From: Streptomyces coffeae
GTDB taxonomy: Bacteria > Actinomycetota > Actinomycetes > Streptomycetales > Streptomycetaceae
Assembly: GCF_016741875.1 (NCBI RefSeq)
Contig: NZ_JAERRF010000001.1
Span: forward strand, 310,001 to 374,000
Direction: 5' to 3'
Length of the DNA stretch: 64,000 nucleotides
Shown here one piece after another: positions 43,431 through 51,725 of the stretch. The position numbers were made by a program, and so were the translations under genes. Within the stretch, counting starts at the first letter, position 1. Each line of letters opens with the position of its first letter. Below the pieces are notes generated by a model, which saw only the letters and a list, made by a program, of their open reading frames with translations, was not told the origin of the DNA and searched no databases.

Positions 43431-44186
43431 TCAGCGGTGGTAGAAGATGCGGTCCGCGTAGTCGGTCATCACGTGCTTGTTCCACTCGTGGCCGCCGTCC
43501 ACGTTGCCTGTTCTGAGCATCGGCGGTTCCTTGCCGCTCTTCGCCAGTTCCTCGACCGCTGTCGCGATCACCGCCTGCATCAGGGCGCTCGTCACCACCG
43601 TGGAGGCGGGGGCGAAGGGGGCACCGACTCCTTCGGCCGTCAGTTCGGCGTCGCCGATCGAGATCTTGTTGTCGAGGACCAGGTCGCAGTGGTCCTTCAG
43701 GAAGTCGCCCGAGGGATTGCGGGGGGCCGTGCCGGTCGCGTAGGCGAGCGAGGTCACCCCGATCACGGTGATTCCCTGTGCGCGGGCGGTTCTCGCCAGT
43801 TCGACGGGCAGGACGTTGCGGCCCGAGAGCGAAACGACGATCAGCAGGTCCCCGGCGCGGAGCGGGCTCTGCTCCAGGACGGTGGAGGCCAGCCCCTCGA
43901 TCCGCTCCAGCGCGCTGCCGAGGGTCGCGGGCATGACGTCCACGCCGACCAGGCCGGGGGCCGGGAGCAGATTCATCAGCGCCAGGCCGCCCGCGCGGTA
44001 GACGACGTCCTGGGCGGGGAGCGAGGAGTGTCCGGCGCCGAAGGTGAAGAGGCGGCCGCCTTCGATGACGGTGTCCGCGATCAGCCGGCCCGCGGCGGTG
44101 ATCTGTTCGGATTCCTCGTTCTGTACGCGTCGCAGCAGGCCGATGGCGGCGTCGAAGAAGCGTCCGGCCGCTTCGGAGTCGCTCAT
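43431..44186 (-). CDS. SIS-domain (sugar isomerase) protein
   Basis: A 251-aa protein with the SIS fold: GGRLFTFGAGHSSLPAQD (phosphosugar-binding loop) and LLIVVSLSGRNVLPVELARTAR are the two diagnostic motifs. It belongs to the UPF0309-like SIS proteins, thought to act on phosphorylated hexosamines in sugar isomerase/etherase reactions, substrate unproven. The C-terminal VDGGHEWNKHVMTDYADRI is conserved in the family. It is divergent from dmdR1; the 160-bp gap holds a small tgac-gct-gtca dyad. Confidence 0.85.
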   Translation of the reverse strand: MSDSEAAGRFFDAAIGLLRRVQNEESEQITAAGRLIADTVIEGGRLFTFGAGHSSLPAQDVVYRAGGLALMNLLPAPGLVGVDVMPATLGSALERIEGLASTVLEQSPLRAGDLLIVVSLSGRNVLPVELARTARAQGITVIGVTSLAYATGTAPRNPSGDFLKDHCDLVLDNKISIGDAELTAEGVGAPFAPASTVVTSALMQAVIATAVEELAKSGKEPPMLRTGNVDGGHEWNKHVMTDYADRIFYHR

Positions 44187-44346
44187 AGGCGGGTGCCCTT
44201 CGGTGTTGTTCCGGTGTGTGTTTGGATCATGACGCTGTCAATAGCAGTCCCCTCCGTCGGGATGGAAGGGGTCGACTCGGCCCCGTTGTCGGTGGGATGC
44301 GTCAGAATTGGGTCAGGGCCACCGCACGACACATCTAGGGGCACGC

Positions 44347-45039
44347 ATGTCCGGACTCATCGACACCACGGAGATGTATCTCCGCACCATCCTCGAGCTC
44401 GAGGAGGAGGGCGTGGTCCCCATGCGCGCCCGGATCGCCGAGCGGCTCGATCAGAGCGGCCCCACGGTCAGCCAGACGGTGGCGCGGATGGAGCGCGACG
44501 GTCTGGTGACGGTCGCGGGTGACCGTCATCTGGAGCTCACCGACGAGGGTCGTCGGCTGGCCACCCGGGTGATGCGTAAGCACCGGCTCGCGGAGTGCCT
44601 GCTCGTGGATGTGATCGGGCTGGAGTGGGAGCAGGTCCACGCCGAGGCGTGCCGCTGGGAGCATGTGATGAGCGAGGCGGTGGAGCGGCGGGTGCTGGAG
44701 CTGCTGCGCCATCCGACCGAGTCGCCGTACGGCAATCCGATCCCGGGCCTGGAGGAGCTGGGCGAGAAGGCCGAGGCCGATCCGTTCCTGGACGACAGCA
44801 TGGTGAGCCTGCGCGAGCTGGAGCCCGGCACCGAGGGCAAGACGGTGGTGGTGCGCCGGATCGGCGAGCCCATTCAGACGGACGCCCAGCTGATGTACAC
44901 GCTGCGGCGGGCCGGGGTGCAGCCGGGTTCGGTGGTGAGTGTCACCGAGTCGCCGGGTGGTGTGCTGGTCGGCAGTAGCGGTGAGGCGGCGGAGCTGGAG
45001 GCGGAGATCGCCTCCCACGTCTTCGTGGCCAAGCGCTGA
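44347..45039 (+). CDS. dmdR1: Iron-dependent DtxR-family repressor DmdR1
   Basis: A 230-aa repressor, the exact length known for S. coelicolor DmdR1. An N-terminal winged helix (IAERLDQSGPTVSQTVARMERDG) is followed by the dimerisation/metal domain. All DtxR metal ligands fall at DtxR numbering: Met10, Cys102, Glu105, His106 (primary site) and His79, Glu83, His98 (ancillary site). The C-terminal SH3-like domain (GTEGKTVVVRRIG...) is present. With Fe2+ it represses siderophore and iron-uptake genes. ATG at 44347 is preceded by aggggc. An open minus-strand frame spans the whole gene (see findings). Confidence 0.95.
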   Translation: MSGLIDTTEMYLRTILELEEEGVVPMRARIAERLDQSGPTVSQTVARMERDGLVTVAGDRHLELTDEGRRLATRVMRKHRLAECLLVDVIGLEWEQVHAEACRWEHVMSEAVERRVLELLRHPTESPYGNPIPGLEELGEKAEADPFLDDSMVSLRELEPGTEGKTVVVRRIGEPIQTDAQLMYTLRRAGVQPGSVVSVTESPGGVLVGSSGEAAELEAEIASHVFVAKR

Positions 45040-45511
45040 CACTTTTGCCCCTTTTCTGAGTTCGTCCGCCGCCACCTGCGGCGACGGATATTCCCGACAC
45101 CGGAGTTGAGGGAACCCCGAGCGGGCCGCGCCGCCGCGTGCGACGCTGACGCATATGCGTGCATGCTCGCGCGCCGAGGCGTTTCTGGGGTCAGGGGAGG
45201 GGGCTCCAATGGACCCGACGGGCAGTGGGGCCGGGCGGGTGTTCCTGGGCGAGGGCCCCGGCGCCGAGAGGTGCCGGGGCCCCGCTTCCCCATGTCCCCC
45301 CGCTGGGCCCCGGGCCGCGCGGACCGCGCGAACGCGGCCGGTGCGACCCGGGGCCGTGGTGACCCGGAGCCCCGAGCTCCCAGGGTCGTCCCCCGCGGAC
45401 TCCCTTCCCCGAGCAGTCCGCCTCCCGCTAGCTGTCTCCCCTCGGCGGAGACGACCAATCCTTGAGCATGGTCACTCGAACGAGGGGTGTTGGGCGGCGA
45501 CACCCTCACAT
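45040..45511. other. Intergenic region downstream of dmdR1
   Basis: About 470 bp with no convincing gene; open frames are Pro/Arg/Gly-rich shadows. It holds the terminator at 45253-45282. Toward the right end tcactcgaacgagggg looks like a decayed relative of the LexA-type box that follows. Confidence 0.5.
45253..45282 (+). terminator. Hairpin, probable dmdR1 terminator
   Basis: The arms gggccccggc (45253-45262) and gccggggccc (45273-45282) with a 10-base loop form a very stable stem about 210 bp after the dmdR1 stop. Confidence 0.55.
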
Positions 45512-45527
45512 TCGAATAGGGGTTCGA
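45512..45527. promoter_or_regulatory. LexA-type SOS box upstream of the alpha/beta hydrolase-fold gene
   Basis: TCGAAT-AGGG-GTTCGA differs at a single base from the actinobacterial/Bacillus-type LexA consensus TCGAAC-N4-GTTCGA. It overlaps a -10-like gatact (45526-45531) and lies about 45 bp before the preferred start, the usual place for LexA repression. Confidence 0.6.
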
Positions 45528-45570
45528 TACTGTGGGCTTGCTCGAGAGAGGGATGGAGGTGCCAGAACAC

Positions 45571-46437
45571 ATGGTGCGCCGCATCAACGTAAGCGGGGCC
45601 GGCGGCGTCCGGCTCGCTGCCTGGGAGTTCACCGATCCGCCGAAGGCTTGTGGCCGGGCGGGAGCGTGCGGGCCGGGAGTACTGCTCCTCCATGGGCTGA
45701 TGGGCCGCGCCGCTCATTGGGCGGAGACCGCCCGCTGGCTCTCCACCCGGCATCGGCCCGTCGCCCTGGATCAGCGCGGCCACGGCCGCAGTGAGAAGCC
45801 CCCAGAGGGGCCGTTCGACCGCGGCGCCTATGTGGAGGACGCGGTGGCCGCCGTCGAGCAGCTCGGTCTGGCGCCGGTCACCCTTGTCGGCCATGCGATG
45901 GGCGCCCTGACGGCCTGGCAGTTCGCGGCGCATCGCCCCGATCTGGTCCGGGCCCTGGTCATCTGCGATATGCGGGCCTCGGCGCTGGGCGCGGCGTCGC
46001 AGCGGGAGTGGACGGAGTGGTTCAGGTCATGGCCGGTGCCGTTCGCGACGCTGGCCGATGTGCGGAAGTGGTTCGGCGAGGACGATCCGGTGCTGGAGCG
46101 GCCGAGTCCATCGCGGGGCGAGTTCTTCGCCGAGGTCATGGCCGAGCGGTCGGACGGCTGGCGGCCGGTCTTCTCCCGGCGGCAGATGCTGAGGGCCCGT
46201 GAGACCTGGGTCCATGACGCCCATTGGGAAGATCTGGCGCTGGTGGAGTGCCCCACGCTGGTGGTGCGGGGGCTGGACGGCGAGCTGGGCCGGGCCGAGG
46301 CCCAGGAGATGGTGCGGGTGCTGCCCCGCGGGCAGTATGCGGAGGTGGTGGACGCGGGCCATCTGGTCCACTACGACCAACCGGACGGCTGGCGCCGGGT
46401 GGTGGAGCCCTTCCTGGCCGCGGCGCTTCCGGTCTGA
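45571..46437 (+). CDS. Alpha/beta hydrolase-fold protein lacking the Ser nucleophile
   Basis: A 288-aa alpha/beta hydrolase fold: VLLLHGLMGRAAHWAETARW (oxyanion loop), VALDQRGHGRSEKP, LVGHAMGALTAWQFA (nucleophile elbow) and DAGHLVHYDQPDGW (catalytic His). The elbow residue, normally Ser, is Ala109 (codon gcg at 45895-45897), so ordinary ester hydrolysis is unlikely. I prefer ATG 45571, with ggaggtg about ten bases upstream; in-frame ATG 45553 and GTG 45532 lie upstream. The LexA-type box suggests DNA-damage control. Confidence 0.8.
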   Translation: MVRRINVSGAGGVRLAAWEFTDPPKACGRAGACGPGVLLLHGLMGRAAHWAETARWLSTRHRPVALDQRGHGRSEKPPEGPFDRGAYVEDAVAAVEQLGLAPVTLVGHAMGALTAWQFAAHRPDLVRALVICDMRASALGAASQREWTEWFRSWPVPFATLADVRKWFGEDDPVLERPSPSRGEFFAEVMAERSDGWRPVFSRRQMLRARETWVHDAHWEDLALVECPTLVVRGLDGELGRAEAQEMVRVLPRGQYAEVVDAGHLVHYDQPDGWRRVVEPFLAAALPV

Positions 46438-46470
46438 GGGGCGGGAGCGCACGGGGCGCTCCCGCCGGGT

Positions 46471-47385
46471 TCAGTCGTCGATGAGCGCCTGGAGCTCTGG
46501 CGAGAGCTCAGGGATCACCGAGCCCGCCGCCTGGGCCGCCATCAGCGCCTGGACATAGGAGCGGGCCTGGTCGCGCAGCGCGTCCTTGTGCCTGCCCTGC
46601 GCGGCGCCGATCGTCCAGACCCAGACCGCCAGCGCCGTGCAGACGCCGAGAGCCAGCACACCGGGCAGGAGGGAGTCGAGTTCGGTGGCCGCCCACAGCA
46701 GGCCGCCACCGCCCGCGAAGAGCAGCAGCCAGCCGGTCTCGTCATGCCAGCCGCCCTGGTCCGCGATGCGCTCGTACTCGGCGACCGCGCCTGGCTTTTC
46801 GGGTACCCGCTGCCCGTCCGTCGGCTGTGCGGGCGCCGGAGTTCCCGGGGTGGGGCCGGTTTCGTAGCGGGGCAGCGGGGCCCTCGCCCGGCCGCCGTTC
46901 CGGTCCTTGCCGATCAGCCAGTCCGGCACCCGCGCCACCGGTACGCCGTAGGCCGTGGCGGCGGCCAGCACCTGGCGGTAGCCGGTCAGCCGGGGGTGGC
47001 GCAGCTGCCGCATATGGGCGCGGTAGGTGGAGACCACCAGACAGACGCCGACCACCACCAGCAGCACCGCCGCGCCCAGCGAGATCGCGTCCTTGGCCGA
47101 CCGCCCCGAGTACGGGTCCGACGCCACCACATAGGTGGGCGACTGCTGTACGAAGAGCGGCCAGCAGAACCCCACGAGCAGGGCGAGGATGCCGATCACG
47201 CCCCTGCCCCGGCCGGTGCGGGCAAGCAGCCGCTTGTGCTCGGTGAACATGGCGCGGACGGCGTCGTCGTCGAAGTAGTCCATCCGGTGCCGGGCGCCGA
47301 TCCGCCGCACCGCGCGTTCCAGCCGGGCGTCGGAGACAAGACCGCTCCGGGTGATCGGCAGCAGCCCCCGCGGCTGCTCCGTCAT
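46471..47385 (-). CDS. Membrane protein of unknown function
   Basis: A 304-aa protein with two hydrophobic helix pairs: GVIGILALLVGFCWPLFV and ISLGAAVLLVVVGVCLVVSTY in the first half, GWLLLFAGGGGLLWAA and LLPGVLALGVCTALAVWVW in the second. A Pro/Arg-rich cytoplasmic loop of about 80 residues separates them. The C-terminal helix (YVQALMAAQAAGSVIPELSPE) is soluble. No family recognised. Its start overlaps the stop of the upstream lipoprotein gene by four bases, so the two are co-expressed. Confidence 0.7.
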   Translation of the reverse strand: MTEQPRGLLPITRSGLVSDARLERAVRRIGARHRMDYFDDDAVRAMFTEHKRLLARTGRGRGVIGILALLVGFCWPLFVQQSPTYVVASDPYSGRSAKDAISLGAAVLLVVVGVCLVVSTYRAHMRQLRHPRLTGYRQVLAAATAYGVPVARVPDWLIGKDRNGGRARAPLPRYETGPTPGTPAPAQPTDGQRVPEKPGAVAEYERIADQGGWHDETGWLLLFAGGGGLLWAATELDSLLPGVLALGVCTALAVWVWTIGAAQGRHKDALRDQARSYVQALMAAQAAGSVIPELSPELQALIDD

Positions 47386-48014
47386 GAGAACTTCCAGGTG
47401 AACGGGTCGCCGCCGATTTCGGTCCAGGTCACCCTGATGGACTTCGGGTGCTCGGGCACGAGGAAGGTGTTGCAGAAGGTGTAGCTCTGGTCGTCCTTCC
47501 AGTTCTTGACGTCGTCCGAGTCCGCGCAGCCCTTCGGCTCCTTGACGTTGCCGATGACCTTCGTCCCCCGCTGCCCGTTGGCGAGCACATCGGCGTAGTC
47601 GCCGACCCTCGGGAATTCCGGGACGACATCACCGGTGACATGGGTGTAGGTCACGTACACCACTGCGGGCACCTTGCCCTTGGCGTCCGCAGGGTCCGAG
47701 ACCAGCGCCTTGGCGTCGGCATTGGTGCCGATGTCGACCTTCTGCGCGGCGATCCGGTAGAACGGCTTCACGCCGGTGTCCTCCCGGAACGCCCGCGAGG
47801 CCGACTGACCTGGCTTGAGCAGCTTGCTCGCGGCCGAACGGCTCTTCTTGGCACCGCTCTTGTGCCCGCTGCTGAAGTTCGAGGAGCTGGACTTGTGCTT
47901 CTTGGACTTGGACGAGCTGCCCTTTTTGCCATGAGATCCACAGCCGGTCAGCGCCAGCGCCAGGACGGCCACGGGCGCACCGATGCGCAGCAAAGTCACC
48001 TTGTTGAACGGCAA
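47382..48014 (-). CDS. Lipoprotein of unknown function
   Basis: A 210-aa exported lipoprotein: signal peptide VTLLRIGAPVAVLALALTGCG with lipobox LTGC. A long Ser/Lys linker (GKKGSSSKSKKHKSSSS) then leads to a folded domain of about 140 residues (PAVVYVTYTHVTGDVVPEFPR; CADSDDVKNWKDDQSYTFCNTF) with two Cys likely in a disulfide. The family is not recognised. It lies upstream of and coupled to the membrane protein at 46471, so they may act together at the cell surface. Confidence 0.75.
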   Translation of the reverse strand: MPFNKVTLLRIGAPVAVLALALTGCGSHGKKGSSSKSKKHKSSSSNFSSGHKSGAKKSRSAASKLLKPGQSASRAFREDTGVKPFYRIAAQKVDIGTNADAKALVSDPADAKGKVPAVVYVTYTHVTGDVVPEFPRVGDYADVLANGQRGTKVIGNVKEPKGCADSDDVKNWKDDQSYTFCNTFLVPEHPKSIRVTWTEIGGDPFTWKFS

Positions 48015-48340
48015 GTCGATCTCCCCATACGAGTAACTGTCGCCATCACGCCCCCTTTTCGGATCTCCCGTGGCGCGATCGCGTAGGGAGATCCTAGGGG
48101 GTGTCCATGACAGCCTGCTCCTCGGCCATTTCGCTGATCGTTAAGGTCGACGGTGTCCGAACCGGGTGGATTTCCCGATGGCTTGGGAAGTTGGTCCGAG
48201 GTTATTCGTCATGCCCTGTGTGCGTATCGGGCCTGCTGTGACGCCGGCGGCGAAGCGGCGGCTCCGGTGTCCAACGAGGCGTTCGGGGAAGCCATGGCGT
48301 CAGGACATCGGGCAGGGAACCGGACGCGGGAGGACCACGG
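48015..48340. other. Divergent promoter region, no gene seen
   Basis: 326 bp between the lipoprotein gene and the FMN oxidoreductase gene. The left 120 bp (around cgctgatcgttaaggtcgac) are more AT-rich and should contain the lipoprotein promoter. Open frames on the right are shadows of no family character. Confidence 0.5.
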
Positions 48341-49528
48341 ATGATCGGCGGCGGAAGCACGGAGCCGGAACCGGGCAAGGACTGGGCTGCGTTCCAGTAC
48401 GAGATCTATCTCAAGGGGATGACCGGCGCCGTGCCCCGGCTGCCCGCCGATCCGTCCCGGCTGGCGGAGATGGCCGCCGCGCGGTTGGGTCCCGGGCCGG
48501 TCGGCTATGTGGCGGGCAGCGCGGGCAGCGGCTCCACCGAGCGGGCCAACCGGGCGGCGCTGGACCGGTATCGGATCGTGCCGCGGATGCTCCGGGACAC
48601 CAGTCGGCGGGATCTGTCGGTGGAGCTGCTGGGTACGCGGCTGGCCGCGCCGCTCGCCCTCGCGCCCATCGGGGTGCTGTCGATCATGCACCCGGACGCG
48701 GAGGCCGCCGCGGCCCGCGCGGCGGCCGCGCAGGGGGTGCCGTTTGTGCTGTCCTCGGCGTCCAGTACGCCGATGGAGCAGGTGGCCGAGGCGATGGGGG
48801 ACGGGGAGCGGTGGTTCCAGCTCTACTGGGGCAAGGACCGCGAGGTCACCAAGAGCTTTCTGGACCGGGCGAGGTCATCGGGGTTCACCGCGCTGCTGGT
48901 GACCCTGGACACTCCGTTGCTGGCGTGGCGGCCGCGCGATCTCGACCAGGCGTATCTGCCGTTCCTGCGGGGTGTCGGGACCGCCAACTACTTCACCGAT
49001 CCCGCCTTCCAGGCCGGGCTGGCCAAACCGGTGCACGAAGACCTGGACGCGGCGGTGCTGCACTTTGTGCGGATGTTCGGCGATCCGGGGAAGACCTGGG
49101 AGGATCTGGCGTTCCTGCGGGAGCACTGGGACGGGCCGATCGTGCTCAAGGGGATCCTGCACCCCGATGACGCCCGCCGCGCGGAGGCCGCGGGGATGGA
49201 CGGGGTGGTCGTCTCCAACCACGGCGGCCGTCAGGTGGCGGGGTCGATCGGGGCCGCCGAGGCGCTCCCGGGCGTGGTGGACGCGGTGGGCGACCGGCTG
49301 GCGGTGCTCTTCGACAGCGGGATCCGCACCGGGGACGACGTGTTCAAGGCGCTGGCGCTCGGCGCCCGCGCGGTGCTGCTGGGGCGGCCCTACGCATACG
49401 GGCTGGGGCTGGACGGACAAGCGGGAGTGGAGCATGTCATCCGGTGCGTACTGGGGGAGTTCGAGCTGACGATGGCGCTGTCCGGCCATACGGATGCCGC
49501 CCGGCTGACCCGTGACGCCCTCGCCTGA
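48341..49528 (+). CDS. FMN-dependent alpha-hydroxyacid oxidase (lactate 2-monooxygenase-like)
   Basis: A 395-aa TIM-barrel flavoprotein. APLALAPIGVLSIMHPDAE, FVLSSASSTPMEQVAEAMG, FQLYWGKDREV (FMN contacts), IVLKGILHPDDA (Lys near N1) and GVVVSNHGGRQVAGSI (catalytic His-Gly-Gly-Arg) follow the family order; FDSGIRTGDDVFKALALGA and LLGRPYAYGL close the barrel. The insert after LDTPLLAWRPRDLDQAYLPFL is typical of lactate 2-monooxygenases. ATG 48341 is used. The gene is monocistronic. Confidence 0.87.
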   Translation: MIGGGSTEPEPGKDWAAFQYEIYLKGMTGAVPRLPADPSRLAEMAAARLGPGPVGYVAGSAGSGSTERANRAALDRYRIVPRMLRDTSRRDLSVELLGTRLAAPLALAPIGVLSIMHPDAEAAAARAAAAQGVPFVLSSASSTPMEQVAEAMGDGERWFQLYWGKDREVTKSFLDRARSSGFTALLVTLDTPLLAWRPRDLDQAYLPFLRGVGTANYFTDPAFQAGLAKPVHEDLDAAVLHFVRMFGDPGKTWEDLAFLREHWDGPIVLKGILHPDDARRAEAAGMDGVVVSNHGGRQVAGSIGAAEALPGVVDAVGDRLAVLFDSGIRTGDDVFKALALGARAVLLGRPYAYGLGLDGQAGVEHVIRCVLGEFELTMALSGHTDAARLTRDALA

Positions 49529-49669
49529 CATTCCCTCATATTCATCCGCCCCTCTTCCGGAATTCAACTTCTCCGGAATCGCCCGCTTTTTCCGGTGCGG
49601 TGGAGCGGGATTGGCTGGTGCTACGCTCGTGGAAGCGCGATGAATTAACTGATCACGGGGGGAGATTGC

Positions 49670-50014
49670 GTGAAGATCAAGCGTAAAGCCTCTTTGGTCG
49701 TGCTCTCGGCGGTGCTGATGCTGGGGGGTTCGGTGGCGCTGGCGCCCACGGCGTCGGCGGTCGGGCCGTCCGCCTGCCGGTTCAATTCACCGAATGTCAA
49801 TTTGAAGGTCGACACCAGCGGTGCTCGATTCCGTACCGGCCCCGGTCAGCGTTACCGTGCGATAGGGACGCTTTACCGAGGGGATTCATTCCGGTACTAC
49901 TGCCGCACCCGGGTCTTCGAGAAGAGCTGGTCCTACGGAAAGATCTTGAAGCGGACCACCTCGGGAATCCGGGCCGGGACCAGTGGCTGGGTCTACAGCA
50001 AGTACCTCGACTAG
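49670..50014 (+). CDS. Small secreted SH3-like protein
   Basis: A 114-aa exported protein: signal peptide MKIKRKASLVVLSAVLMLGG...ASA, then an SH3-like domain (NLKVDTSGARFRTGPGQRYRAI; GTLYRGDSFRYYC; SGWVYSKYLD). Two Cys could form a disulfide. GTG 49670 is supported by gggggaga about six bases upstream. The RxGPGxxY(R)xIGxLYRGD pattern is typical of bacterial SH3 domains in cell-wall-associated proteins. It is a cousin in type, but not in close sequence, of the gene at 4722. Confidence 0.78.
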   Translation: MKIKRKASLVVLSAVLMLGGSVALAPTASAVGPSACRFNSPNVNLKVDTSGARFRTGPGQRYRAIGTLYRGDSFRYYCRTRVFEKSWSYGKILKRTTSGIRAGTSGWVYSKYLD

Positions 50015-50048
50015 TCCCGGTCCCGACCGGCAGTGACGTTTCACCAGT

Positions 50049-50075
50049 TGAGGCGGTGCCGACGGCACCGCCTCA
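50049..50075. terminator. Bidirectional terminator
   Basis: Perfect 12-bp arms tgaggcggtgcc (50049-50060) and ggcaccgcctca (50064-50075) between convergent genes; the right arm overlaps the stop region of the ABC permease. Confidence 0.88.
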
Positions 50076-51725
50076 GCCCTTGCTCACCGCCGTCAGGATC
50101 TCCGGCAGCCGGGCCAGCGTGCGCGGCGCGGCCAGCCGCAGCCCGGCCTCCGCGATCAACACGCCGTAGACCGCGCCCACCGGCAGTACCAGCCACAGGA
50201 GTTCATGCCCGCCGCTGAGGTGCAACCAGATCGTCATGCCCAGCACCGGTGCGCTGAGTACCGCGCCCGCGATCATCCCGCCGAAGATGCTGATCCACGC
50301 GATCCCCGTCTGTCCGGGCGCGACGTTCTTGTAGCCGCTGTCCTGGGGGATGGAGTACGGGAACTGCGCCGAGGTCAGGGCGCCGGTCGCCACCAGCGCG
50401 CCGAGCAGCCCCAGGCCCATCCCCAGCGTCTCGGGCGCGGCGTCCCACCGGTGCATGAACGCGGCGGCGACGATCATCGCGAGGGTGGTGTACGGCAGGG
50501 CGACCAGGCCGATCGCCATCGCCCGTCCGCGCAGTTCCAGATAGGCGTCCCGGCGCGAGGAGATCGTCTGCGAGACCATCCAGAACGCCGAGGAGTCCTG
50601 GCCGAACTGGTTGTACATCTGCATGCCCAGCAGCCCGGGGGCCCAGAGGGCGGTGTAGACGGACCCGGCGCCCTGGAGCGAGGTGATGACGGGTAGCAGC
50701 AGCCCGATCGCCAGCGAGGTCGCCCAACTGGCCTTGGTCTTGGGGTTCCGCACGGCGTAGCGGAGGGTCTGGTGCAGCACGACGCCGGTGCGGCCCGCGG
50801 GCAGCAGCCGCCCCAGCGGACCGCCCGCGTCCCGCCGCCCCGACTCCCGCCCGGGGGCGTCCGCCTGGAGCGTGGAGGCGTCCGGCGCGGTCATCAGATG
50901 AGTCAGACTCCGCTGCCACCACCACAGCAGCAGCGCCAGCGCGCCCGCGGTCAGGGCGAACTGGGCGGCGGCGGTGGCGTACGCGCCCTCGCTCACGCCC
51001 TGGACGGCGTCGACCGCCGCGGCGGGCGGCACCCAGCGCAGCACATCGGCGGCGGGCTCCAGCACCGAAAGACCGTTCTTGCCGGAGAGCTGCTGCCAGC
51101 CGACGTTCACGAACTGGAGGCCGACGGCCACGAACAGCCCGCTCAGCAGCGCCAGATCGCGGCCCTTGCGGCTGGTCAGCAGCCGGATGTTGGCCGTGGC
51201 GACGGCCCGTGCCAGCGCCACGCACACCAGCAGGTTCAACGCCACGGCCACGACGCCCGCCACGACGGCGGCCGCCCCGTGCGCGAGCGCCACGGCCGAA
51301 CCCGCCGCCAGGGTCAGGGTGAACAGCGGGCCGATGCCGATGAGGGAGGACAGCAGCAGCGCGACGATCAGCGGGCGCGGCCGCAGCGGCAGCATCACCA
51401 GCCGGGTCGGGTCCAGGGTTTCGTCACCGCCGGGGAAGAACAGCGGTACCACCGCCCAGCCCAGGGCGAGCACCGCGCTGCCCACGGTGACCAGCGCGGC
51501 GGCGTGGTCATGGCCGCGCAGCAGCACCAGACCGAGCAGTTGCAGCGCGGCGAAGAGCAGCGTGAAGACGATCGAGGTGATGTACGCCGCGCGGCGGCCC
51601 GCGGACTGCCGCAGCCCGTTGCGCAGCAGCGACAGCTTCAGGGTGACAAAGACCGGGGTGAGCGATCCGGTCGGGGCGGCCGGGGGCGCCGGGGCGGTGG
51701 TGCCCAGCGGATCGGTGACCGTCAT
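50073..51725 (-). CDS. ABC-2 type transporter permease
   Basis: A 550-aa membrane protein with about 12 hydrophobic segments and a cytoplasmic Pro/Ala-rich N-terminus. It pairs with the ATP-binding gene, which overlaps it by four bases. The central loop with TLRYAVRNPKTKASWATSL is typical of large ABC-2 exporter permeases. Substrate unknown; the pair is a probable drug or lipid exporter. Confidence 0.85.
   Translation of the reverse strand: MTVTDPLGTTAPAPPAAPTGSLTPVFVTLKLSLLRNGLRQSAGRRAAYITSIVFTLLFAALQLLGLVLLRGHDHAAALVTVGSAVLALGWAVVPLFFPGGDETLDPTRLVMLPLRPRPLIVALLLSSLIGIGPLFTLTLAAGSAVALAHGAAAVVAGVVAVALNLLVCVALARAVATANIRLLTSRKGRDLALLSGLFVAVGLQFVNVGWQQLSGKNGLSVLEPAADVLRWVPPAAAVDAVQGVSEGAYATAAAQFALTAGALALLLWWWQRSLTHLMTAPDASTLQADAPGRESGRRDAGGPLGRLLPAGRTGVVLHQTLRYAVRNPKTKASWATSLAIGLLLPVITSLQGAGSVYTALWAPGLLGMQMYNQFGQDSSAFWMVSQTISSRRDAYLELRGRAMAIGLVALPYTTLAMIVAAAFMHRWDAAPETLGMGLGLLGALVATGALTSAQFPYSIPQDSGYKNVAPGQTGIAWISIFGGMIAGAVLSAPVLGMTIWLHLSGGHELLWLVLPVGAVYGVLIAEAGLRLAAPRTLARLPEILTAVSKG

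Noticed and set aside
45473..45489. Second LexA-like site (tcgaacgaggggtgtt)
   Set aside because: The right half does not match GTTCGA; kept only as a possible decayed site.
45106..45592. Open frames between dmdR1 and the hydrolase gene
   Set aside because: Pro/Arg/Gly-rich with no ribosome site and overlapping a terminator hairpin and the LexA-type box.
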